Of a stretch of 6,333 nt of DNA, positions 1 through 5,299 are shown one piece after another. Numbering within the stretch: position 1 is the stretch's first letter; every line of letters begins with the position of its first letter. The DNA is from an uncultured Clostridia bacterium (GTDB lineage Bacteria; Bacillota; Clostridia; Lachnospirales; Lachnospiraceae). The notes beneath the pieces were generated by a model. That model searched no databases. It saw nothing but the letters and a program-made list of their open reading frames with translations, and was not told the origin of the DNA. Where the stretch lies: contig CAMOHF010000064.1 in the NCBI GenBank assembly GCA_946614685.1, forward strand, positions 1 to 6,333, written 5' to 3'. Both the position numbers and the translations under genes were made by a program.

Positions 1-501
1 GAAGGCGTTGACGCCGCCTTTCGTAGCGGAGTAGGCCACCTCACAGGAGGCGCCGACAAGTCCCCAGATCGAGGAGATGTTGATGATCCTGCCCGCTTGC
101 GCGCGAACCATATGAGGAACCACGGCGTGGCAGGTGTTGTACATGGAAGTGAGGTTCACGGAAACAATGCGGTTCCAGGCTTCCGGCGTCAGATCCGTAA
201 GGAGACCGACCTCGGATATCCCTGCGTTGTTTATGAGAAGATCCACCTGCCCGGTCTTTGATACAATGTCTTCGACGGCGGAACTTACAAAGGTGTGATC
301 CGAAACATCACCCGCATAGGGGATGATGACGCAGGAATTACCGGATGCTTCTGTGGTCCGGGACAGTCTCTCGACAAGTTGCTCAAGCGCTCCGCCGGTG
401 TTTCTGGCGATCAGAGCGAGAAAGTCGTAGTCTTGATATAGTTTTTCGGCGCAGGCGGCACCGATTCCTCTCGATGCGCCGGTCAGGATTGCTGTTTTCA
501 T
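1..501 (-). CDS. SDR-family NAD(P)-dependent reductase, N-terminal 167 residues (YmfI-like, possible EF-P 5-aminopentanone reductase)
   Basis: The minus-strand frame is open from an ATG at 501 to the left window edge, so the C-terminal third (usual length about 240-250 residues) is missing. Classical SDR signatures are all present: the Rossmann glycine motif TGASRGIG (residues 7-14), the acidic GDV turn (64-66), NNAG (91-94), Asn116, and the catalytic Ser144, Tyr157 and Lys161 with the normal Ser-12-Tyr and Tyr-3-Lys spacing. Arg33 after the second strand suggests NADPH preference, by family analogy. The catalytic loop reads SSIWGLVGASCEVAYS, which from memory resembles the Bacillus YmfI group that reduces the 5-aminopentanone modification on translation factor EF-P. 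A FabG-like 3-oxoacyl-ACP reductase is the main alternative, but no fatty-acid genes are visible nearby. The Shine-Dalgarno before the ATG is weak (AGAG). The SDR call is sure; the EF-P role is a moderate inference. Confidence 0.93.
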   Translation of the reverse strand, partial: MKTAILTGASRGIGAACAEKLYQDYDFLALIARNTGGALEQLVERLSRTTEASGNSCVIIPYAGDVSDHTFVSSAVEDIVSKTGQVDLLINNAGISEVGLLTDLTPEAWNRIVSVNLTSMYNTCHAVVPHMVRAQAGRIINISSIWGLVGASCEVAYSATKGGVNAF

Positions 502-526
502 AGTATCTCTATCATGCCACAAACAG

Positions 527-555
527 TTGAAAAAGACAATAAAAAATGCTATACT
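527..555 (+). promoter_or_regulatory. Sigma-A promoter, TTGAAA-17-TATACT with extended -10
   Basis: The -35 TTGAAA lies at 527-532 and the -10 TATACT at 550-555, separated by exactly 17 bases. TG at 547-548 adds an extended -10. Both hexamers match consensus in at least four positions and the -10 in five. The start site would be near 562, which leaves a leader of about 22 bases carrying the AGGAGGG site. It drives the LytR_C-like gene. This is the best promoter in the window. Confidence 0.85.
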
Positions 556-562
556 GCATTCT

Positions 563-571
563 ATCATATCA
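563..571 (-). promoter_or_regulatory. Candidate extended -10 promoter for the SDR gene
   Basis: On the minus strand the bases 571 to 563 read TGATATGAT, an extended -10 (TGn followed by TATGAT, five of six matches to TATAAT). No good -35 is seen upstream of it. Transcription would start near 556 and give a leader of about 55 bases before the ATG at 501. An alternative pair, TTGTCT (539-534) and CATGAT (516-511) with a 17-base spacer, would leave almost no leader and is less likely. The site overlaps the transcribed leader of the divergent gene. Confidence 0.35.
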
Positions 572-577
572 GGAGGG
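571..577 (+). promoter_or_regulatory. Shine-Dalgarno site that fixes the start at 584
   Basis: AGGAGGG ends six bases before the ATG at 584. The same reading frame is open further upstream from a TTG at 527, but that TTG is the -35 element itself and would lie outside the transcript. The ATG at 584 is therefore the start. Confidence 0.9.
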
Positions 578-583
578 TGTCAG

Positions 584-1147
584 ATGAAGAAACAAAGTGC
601 AGTCGGATTATTCTTTTCCATGTTTTTAAGGGCTATTGTCATAATCTTTGGCCTTTTTATTGTGGGATTCGGTATATTTTTTATTGTGCAGGCGGTGAAG
701 GAAGGCGGCAGGAACAAGGGACCCGTCACCACGGCAGCGGCCAATGTCTTAACAGAGGTGGATACACCCGACAATCTGATGACGGGCGAGACCACAGCGC
801 AGGCCATCTCCACGGAAGCGCCTGCCACCACGGAAGCACCTGTTGAGAAGCAGGATGCGAAGGATTCCAGTATTATCGTATTAAACAGTACGGAAGTGAC
901 CGGCCTTGCGGGCAGATGGTGCGATACCCTTGCGGCAGATGGCTACAATGACACTTCCGCGTCCGATTTTTCCGAGGAGAGAAGCCAGACGGTGATCTAT
1001 TCCAAGAAGGCCGGCGTAGGCGAGGAACTGACCTCCTACTTTAACGGAGCTTCCTATGAAGTGGGAGATGCTCCCGATGGCTCGTCCCAGGACACTTCCG
1101 TATACGATATTGTCATCATTATCGGTACTTCGGACAGTGATCACTAA
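584..1147 (+). CDS. Membrane-anchored protein with LytR_C-like extracellular domain
   Basis: The protein has 187 residues. A short basic N-terminus (MKK) precedes one hydrophobic segment at about 13-37, then a Thr/Ala/Pro/Glu-rich linker (about 46-92, with STEAP and TTEAP repeats) and a compact domain at about 96-181. That domain has the pattern of the LytR/CpsA/Psr C-terminal domain: IIVLNSTEVTGLAGR (97-111), a T-V-I-Y strand (136-139) and a final DIVIIIG strand (175-181). The catalytic LytR-CpsA-Psr phosphotransferase domain is absent, so this is a stand-alone LytR_C protein. The basic N-terminus and linker suggest that the domain faces outward, near the cell wall. Its biochemical role is not known; LytR_C domains have been proposed to bind wall or glycan material. 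It stands alone, with its own promoter and no co-directional neighbour within 170 bases. No clear terminator follows. The domain call is confident by pattern, the function open. Confidence 0.85.
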   Translation: MKKQSAVGLFFSMFLRAIVIIFGLFIVGFGIFFIVQAVKEGGRNKGPVTTAAANVLTEVDTPDNLMTGETTAQAISTEAPATTEAPVEKQDAKDSSIIVLNSTEVTGLAGRWCDTLAADGYNDTSASDFSEERSQTVIYSKKAGVGEELTSYFNGASYEVGDAPDGSSQDTSVYDIVIIIGTSDSDH

Positions 1148-1150
1148 AGG

Positions 1151-1180
1151 AAAATACAGAAAAATCAAGGAAAATCAAGC
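1151..1180 (+). repeat. Three tandem 10-base A-tract units
   Basis: Three consecutive units read AAAATACAGA, AAAATCAAGG and AAAATCAAGC; the last two differ in one base. A fourth AAAA run follows at 1184-1187. Runs of A spaced by about one helical turn usually bend DNA. The block lies just after the stop of the LytR_C-like gene and about 85-115 bases upstream of the tentative -10 of the ATPase gene. It may be a curved upstream element or simply AT-rich spacer. Confidence 0.5.
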
Positions 1181-1263
1181 CTGAAAAGGCAATATACAAA
1201 GTGCATAAACTTTTTTTCGTTTCTTTGGTGAATAGTAATATGGCATTCTTATGCGATTTGTTG

Positions 1264-1269
1264 TAAAAT
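1264..1269 (+). promoter_or_regulatory. Tentative -10 for the sugar ATPase gene
   Basis: TAAAAT matches the -10 consensus in five of six positions and would start transcription near 1276, leaving a leader of about 47 bases. No convincing -35 is present at 16-18 bases upstream (TGGCAT at 1241-1246 for a 17-base spacer), so the promoter may depend on an activator or lie elsewhere in 1148-1322. A pair TTGGTG (1225-1230) with TATGCG (1250-1255) is weaker. Confidence 0.3.
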
Positions 1270-1279
1270 CCAATACAGT

Positions 1280-1296
1280 TGATTTTTGAAAAATCA
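1280..1296. promoter_or_regulatory. Perfect 17-base palindrome, possible operator
   Basis: The sequence TGATTTTTGAAAAATCA has two perfect 8-base arms around a central G. It lies 11 bases after the tentative -10 and 11 bases before the Shine-Dalgarno of the ATPase gene, a usual place for a repressor site. As RNA it could only form a weak six-pair A/U-rich stem, so a DNA-binding role is more likely. The binding protein is unknown. Confidence 0.45.
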
Positions 1297-1322
1297 TTTA
1301 GCTAACAAGGAGGATTTATTCA

Positions 1323-2435
1323 ATGGCTAGTTTGCAACTCAAGAATATCTACAAGATTTATCCCAACGGCTTCAACGCTGTTAAGGATTTCAATCTGGAT
1401 ATTGAAGACAAGGAGTTCATCATCTTCGTAGGACCTTCAGGATGCGGTAAGTCTACAACACTTCGTATGATCGCAGGCCTTGAGGATATCAGCTCCGGTG
1501 AGCTTTGGATCGGTGACCGCATGGTGAACGATGTAGAGCCCAAGGACAGAGATATCGCGATGGTATTCCAGAATTACGCTCTTTATCCGCATATGTCCGT
1601 GTTCGATAACATGGCATTCGGATTAAAGCTCAGAAAGGTACCGAAGGAGAAGATCGACAAGCAGGTTCATGAGGCTGCTAAGATCCTCGATATTGAGCAT
1701 CTGCTCGACAGAAAGCCGAAGGCACTCTCCGGTGGACAGAGACAGCGTGTGGCTATGGGACGTGCAATCGTTCGTGAGCCGAAGGTATTCCTTATGGATG
1801 AGCCTCTCTCCAACCTTGATGCAAAGCTTCGTGTACAGATGCGTGTAGAGATCTCCAAGCTCCATCAGAGACTCCAGACTACCATCATCTACGTAACACA
1901 TGATCAGACCGAGGCTATGACACTTGGTACCAGAATCGTAGTTATGAAGGATGGTATCATCCAGCAGGTAGATACACCTCAGAATCTTTACGATAATCCT
2001 TGCAACCTCTTCGTTGCAGGCTTCATGGGTATGCCGCCTATGAACTTTATCGATTGTAAGGTAGTGAAGTCCGGTTCAGATGTACTTCTGATGTTCGGTT
2101 CTCACTCCATCAAGGTTCCCGATGCGAAGGCTGCCAAGCTCATCGCCGGCGACTTCATCGATAAGGAAGTAGTACTTGGTATCCGTCCCGAGGATATCCA
2201 CGACGAGCAGCTCTTCATCGAGTCTTCACCTGAGAGTGTGATCGATGCGAGAATCAACATCTACGAGATGTTAGGTGCCGAGGTTTACCTGTACTTCACC
2301 ATCGATCAGTTCGATATCACCGCAAGAGTAAATGCACGTACAACCGCTAGACCCGGTGACACCGTTCAGTTCGCATTCGACTTAAGCAAGATTCACATCT
2401 TCGATAAGGAGACTGAGGAGATCATTGCAAGCTAG
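1323..2435 (+). CDS. Sugar ABC transporter ATP-binding protein, MsmX/UgpC/MalK type
   Basis: This 370-residue cytoplasmic ATPase has the full length and motif set of the carbohydrate uptake (CUT1) group. It shows Walker [10 protein letters not shown] (37-45), Q-loop Gln83, the [12 protein letters not shown] stretch (82-93), signature LSGGQ (135-139), Walker B VFLMDEP (155-161, catalytic Glu160), D-loop NLDA (164-167) and switch His193 ([10 protein letters not shown]). A C-terminal MOP/TOBE-type regulatory domain follows from about 240 to 366. The start is set by AAGGAGG at 1307-1313, nine bases before the ATG. No permease or solute-binding gene lies beside it and it is flanked by its own leader and a terminator, so it is probably a shared ATPase that serves several sugar importers, as MsmX does in Bacillus. 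Frequent GTA, CGT, ATC and CTC codons, unlike its neighbours, fit high expression. The family is certain; the sugars cannot be read from sequence. Confidence 0.96.
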   Translation: MASLQLKNIYKIYPNGFNAVKDFNLDIEDKEFIIFVGPSGCGKSTTLRMIAGLEDISSGELWIGDRMVNDVEPKDRDIAMVFQNYALYPHMSVFDNMAFGLKLRKVPKEKIDKQVHEAAKILDIEHLLDRKPKALSGGQRQRVAMGRAIVREPKVFLMDEPLSNLDAKLRVQMRVEISKLHQRLQTTIIYVTHDQTEAMTLGTRIVVMKDGIIQQVDTPQNLYDNPCNLFVAGFMGMPPMNFIDCKVVKSGSDVLLMFGSHSIKVPDAKAAKLIAGDFIDKEVVLGIRPEDIHDEQLFIESSPESVIDARINIYEMLGAEVYLYFTIDQFDITARVNARTTARPGDTVQFAFDLSKIHIFDKETEEIIAS

Positions 2436-2465
2436 TTCGAAAAAGTGAATATTTTGTGAAATCCG

Positions 2466-2505
2466 AGAGGAAATGCCACATTTTTGGCATTTCCTCTTTT
2501 TTTTT
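2466..2505 (+). terminator. Strong Rho-independent terminator
   Basis: A perfect 13-pair stem (2466-2478 with 2485-2497, AGAGGAAATGCCA and its complement) closes a six-base loop and runs into nine T residues (2497-2505). It ends the ATPase transcript 30 bases after its stop codon. No A-run precedes the stem, so it works in one direction only. It separates the ATPase gene from the following operon. Confidence 0.95.
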
Positions 2506-2531
2506 ACTACATTTTGCGGTACAATGGACTC

Positions 2532-2540
2532 TGTTATAAA
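2532..2540 (+). promoter_or_regulatory. Candidate extended -10 promoter of the regulator-ftsEX-hydrolase operon
   Basis: TGTTATAAA is an extended -10 (TGn plus TATAAA, five of six matches). Upstream, TTGCGG at 2514-2519 is 15 bases away, too short for a good -35, and TTTTGC at 2512-2517 gives a 17-base spacer. The start site would be near 2547, leaving a leader of about 37 bases. TACAAT at 2520-2525 is another -10 candidate but has only the terminator T-run as -35. Confidence 0.45.
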
Positions 2541-2583
2541 GTACACTCAGGTTGATCATCAGAGCGGATAAAGGAGTCGGCAC

Positions 2584-3672
2584 ATGATTTCAAACCAAAT
2601 ATTACAAGATACGATTGATGGAATCAAAGCGATCACAAGGGCAGACCTCTGCGTGATGGATACGGAGGGCAAAAGCCTTGCCTCGACCATCCGCAATACG
2701 GAGGAGTACGAGGAAGCGGTGGTTTCCTTCGCGGAGTCCGCGGCGGAAAGCCAGGTGATGCTGGGATTCCAGTTTTTTAAGGTTTACGACGAGAATGAAC
2801 TTGAATATATACTGCTTGCGAAGGGTGAAGCAGAGGATATTTATATGGTAGGAAAGGTTGCAGCCTTCCAGATCCAGAGCCTGCTTGTGGCATACAAGGA
2901 GCGATTTGATAAGGACAACTTTATCAAGAACCTCCTCCTGGATAACCTTCTGCTCGTAGATATCTACAATCGCGCCAAGAAGCTTCACATCGAGACGGAT
3001 GTAAGACGTATCGTCTTCATCATCGAGACCAAGAACGAGAAAGACACGAACGCCTTAGAAACCGTTCGGACACTCTTTTCCTCAAAGACCAAGGACTTTA
3101 TCACCGCAGTGGATGAGAAGAATATCATCCTGGTGAAGGAAGTGAAGCCCGGCGAGACTTATGAGGATATGAACAAGACCGCGAAGGTGATCGTGGATAT
3201 GCTGAATACCGAGGCTATGTCCGCGGTCAATGTCGCATACGGCACCATCGTGAATGAAATCAAGGAAGTATCGCGTTCCTATAAGGAAGCGAAACTTGCT
3301 TTGGATGTCGGAAAAATCTTCTACAACGACAGAAAGATCATCGCATACAGTAACCTGGGCATCGGTCGATTGATCTACCAGCTCCCGATCCCTCTGTGCA
3401 AGATGTTTATCAAAGAGATCTTCGACGGTAAGTCTCCGGATGAGTTTGACGAGGAGACGCTGACCACGATCAATAAATTCTTCGAGAACAGCCTCAATGT
3501 GTCCGAGACTTCAAGACAGCTGTACATTCACCGAAACACTTTGGTGTACAGACTCGACAAGCTTGAGAAGGGTACGGGGCTTGATCTTCGTGTGTTTGAG
3601 GATGCCATCACATTTAAGATTGCGCTGATGGTAGTCAAATACATGAAATATATGGAATCATTAGATTACTAA
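2584..3672 (+). CDS. CdaR/PucR-family transcriptional regulator
   Basis: The protein has 362 residues and no membrane segment. The C-terminus is a PucR-type helix-turn-helix: FFENSLNVSETSRQLYIHRN (299-318) continues into TLVYRLDKLEKGTGLDLR, the family hallmark. The middle part (about 129-250) resembles the degenerate GGDEF-like domain of CdaR proteins, with VAYG (217-220) and SRSYKEAKLAL (230-240). The N-terminal part (1-110) sits where CdaR has its sugar-diacid sensor; it has DLCVMDTEGKSLAST but lacks the usual R-I-G that follows, so the ligand may not be a diacid. AAAGGAG at 2570-2576, seven bases before the ATG, supports the start. The TAA stop overlaps the ftsE Shine-Dalgarno, so the two genes are probably translated in a coupled way. 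It may regulate its own operon or the upstream sugar ATPase; neither is shown by the sequence. The family call is firm, the ligand and targets are unknown. Confidence 0.9.
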   Translation: MISNQILQDTIDGIKAITRADLCVMDTEGKSLASTIRNTEEYEEAVVSFAESAAESQVMLGFQFFKVYDENELEYILLAKGEAEDIYMVGKVAAFQIQSLLVAYKERFDKDNFIKNLLLDNLLLVDIYNRAKKLHIETDVRRIVFIIETKNEKDTNALETVRTLFSSKTKDFITAVDEKNIILVKEVKPGETYEDMNKTAKVIVDMLNTEAMSAVNVAYGTIVNEIKEVSRSYKEAKLALDVGKIFYNDRKIIAYSNLGIGRLIYQLPIPLCKMFIKEIFDGKSPDEFDEETLTTINKFFENSLNVSETSRQLYIHRNTLVYRLDKLEKGTGLDLRVFEDAITFKIALMVVKYMKYMESLDY

Positions 3673-3676
3673 GGAG
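3671..3676 (+). promoter_or_regulatory. Shine-Dalgarno overlapping the upstream stop; sets the ftsE start
   Basis: AAGGAG shares its first two bases with the TAA stop (3670-3672) of the regulator. It is nine bases from the ATG at 3686 but only three from the in-frame TTG at 3680. The ATG is therefore the proper ftsE start. The overlap suggests translational coupling. Confidence 0.85.
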
Positions 3677-3685
3677 ACTTTGAAC

Positions 3686-4375
3686 ATGATATCACTTGAC
3701 CATGTGAAACTGAAATATCCGGGCAGCAAGACCTACGCCCTGGATGATATCAATATCCACATTGAGGACGGCGAATTTGTCTTCATCGTGGGAGCCAGCG
3801 GATCGGGTAAGACGTCCCTGATCAAGCTCCTCTTAAAGGAAATGGAGCCCACCTCCGGCAAGATCAAGGTTGCGGACTTTGATTACAGCAAGATGAAGCG
3901 GAAGACGATTCCGAAGCTTCGACGCAAGATCGGCGTTGTGTTCCAGAACTTCAGACTCTTAAAAGACAGAACCGTATATGAGAATGTCGCATTTGCGCAG
4001 CGTGTCATCGAGACGCCGGGACGCTTTATCCGTCGTCAGGTGCCTGCCATGCTGACTTTGGTCGGCCTTGCGGACAAGTATAAGTCATTTCCGAAGCAGC
4101 TGTCCGGCGGAGAGCAGCAGAGAGTGGCACTTGCGAGAGCGCTTGTGAATCATCCGGAGATCCTGCTTGCCGATGAGCCTACCGGAAACCTGGATCCCAA
4201 GAATTCATGGGAGATCATGCGCCTGCTTGAGGATGTCAACAAAAAGGGCACGACAGTGGTTGTCGTTACCCACAACAAAGAGATCGTCAACATGATGCGC
4301 AAGAGAGTCATCACCTTGAAGAAGGGTGAAATAATCAGCGATGAGCAAAAGGGTGGTTATATAGATGAGGATTAG
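3686..4375 (+). CDS. ftsE: Cell division ATP-binding protein FtsE
   Basis: A 229-residue ABC ATPase of the usual FtsE length. Motifs are Walker A GASGSGKTS (36-44), Q-loop Gln87 in FQNFRLL (86-92), signature LSGGEQQR (139-146), Walker B ILLADEP (159-165, catalytic Glu164), the TGNLDP stretch (166-171) and switch His196. The RLL after the Q-loop and the PTGNLDP stretch are typical for FtsE. It binds FtsX at the inner face of the membrane; ATP hydrolysis drives a change in FtsX that controls a peptidoglycan hydrolase outside. The gene overlaps ftsX by 11 bases, the regular arrangement for this pair. The related LolD/MacB ATPases have similar motifs, but the ftsX and M23 neighbours settle the identity. 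Confidence 0.96.
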   Translation: MISLDHVKLKYPGSKTYALDDINIHIEDGEFVFIVGASGSGKTSLIKLLLKEMEPTSGKIKVADFDYSKMKRKTIPKLRRKIGVVFQNFRLLKDRTVYENVAFAQRVIETPGRFIRRQVPAMLTLVGLADKYKSFPKQLSGGEQQRVALARALVNHPEILLADEPTGNLDPKNSWEIMRLLEDVNKKGTTVVVVTHNKEIVNMMRKRVITLKKGEIISDEQKGGYIDED

Positions 4376-5276
4376 TTCAGGAATTTACAGTATCAGACAG
4401 GGTCTGAAGAATATCAGAAGAAATCTTCTGTTTTCCCTCGCATCCGTGGGTACCATCGTATCCTGTCTCTTCTTATTCGGTATATTTTACTGCGTCATCG
4501 TCAACTTCCGTACAGCGATGAAGGATCTCGAGAATACGGTCACGATCTCGGTGTTCTTTGACAGCGGAATCGAGGATAGCAACATCACCATGATCGGTGA
4601 GCAGATCCGTATGCGCGACGAGGTGAATACCCTCGACTTTATCTCTGCTGATGAAGCTTGGGAAAAGTATGCGCGCGAGCGTTATCAGGACAATTATGAG
4701 GAAGCGCTTCGCTCCTTTGCGGGCGACAATCCCTTAAAGGACAGTGCGTCCTATGAGATCACACTGAAGGATCTCTCCAAACAGGCAGATTTCATCACAT
4801 TTTTAAAGACACTGCACGGCGTCAGAAAGGTACATACCTCTGAGGTGACGGCGGATGGTATCAGCGCTTTAAACAGCGTGGTGAGTTACGCATCCATCGG
4901 TATCATCGCCATCCTCCTCTTTGTATCCGTCTTCCTGATCTCCAACACCATCACCATCGGTATTACGGTTCGTAAGGAAGAAATCGCCATCATGAAACTG
5001 ATCGGTGCCACCAACTTCTTCGTACGTGCGCCTTTCATTGTAGAAGGTGTCGTGCTTGGACTTGTAGGTTCACTGGTGCCTCTGGTACTGGTTTACTATA
5101 TGTATGATACAGCGGTTCGTTACATCATCGGAAGATATTCCGTGGTAAGCAATCTGTTCGCCTTTGTTCCGGTGAAGGATATCTTTGTGATCCTCGTGCC
5201 GGTGACTGCGGCGATCGGTATCGGCCTCGGTTTGATTGGAAGTATCGTAACTACCAGAAAACACTTGAAAGTATAG
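4365..5276 (+). CDS. ftsX: Cell division permease-like protein FtsX
   Basis: The 303-residue protein has the FtsX plan: a cytoplasmic N-terminus with YSIRQGLKNIRRN (8-20), a first membrane segment at about 22-46, a large outside loop (about 47-170), then three membrane segments at about 171-196, 224-247 and 273-296, and a short basic tail. The conserved cytoplasmic stretch RKEEIAIMKLIGATNFF (203-219) between segments two and three is a hallmark of the family. The outside loop would bind the coiled-coil part of the hydrolase encoded next. The ATG lies inside the end of ftsE; the only Shine-Dalgarno is a weak GGGTGG at 4351-4356, so translation likely depends on ribosomes finishing ftsE. Length and topology match Gram-positive FtsX. 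Confidence 0.96.
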   Translation: MRISSGIYSIRQGLKNIRRNLLFSLASVGTIVSCLFLFGIFYCVIVNFRTAMKDLENTVTISVFFDSGIEDSNITMIGEQIRMRDEVNTLDFISADEAWEKYARERYQDNYEEALRSFAGDNPLKDSASYEITLKDLSKQADFITFLKTLHGVRKVHTSEVTADGISALNSVVSYASIGIIAILLFVSVFLISNTITIGITVRKEEIAIMKLIGATNFFVRAPFIVEGVVLGLVGSLVPLVLVYYMYDTAVRYIIGRYSVVSNLFAFVPVKDIFVILVPVTAAIGIGLGLIGSIVTTRKHLKV

Positions 5277-5299
5277 TTTATACGTCAGGAGGCGTGATT

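Noticed and set aside
514..846. Plus-strand open frame of 110 codons overlapping the LytR_C-like gene
   Set aside because: It begins upstream of the promoter -35, so it would not be on the transcript, and the other frame has the membrane segment, domain and Shine-Dalgarno.
1198..1217. Possible terminator after the LytR_C-like gene: AAAGT/ACTTT stem followed by T residues
   Set aside because: Only five A/T-rich pairs; too weak to call. A nearby GCCT-GAAA-AGGC mini-hairpin (1179-1190) is stable for its size but has no T-run directly after it.
1623..1901. Minus-strand open frame inside the sugar ATPase gene
   Set aside because: It is antisense to the Walker B and signature region of a complete ABC ATPase and shows no recognisable motif.
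2602..2988. Minus-strand open frame of 128 codons inside the regulator gene
   Set aside because: Shadow of the CdaR-like coding frame; no Shine-Dalgarno or family resemblance.
3680..3685. TTG at 3680 as ftsE start
   Set aside because: It is three bases from the Shine-Dalgarno, while the ATG at 3686 has a nine-base spacing and gives the usual FtsE N-terminus.
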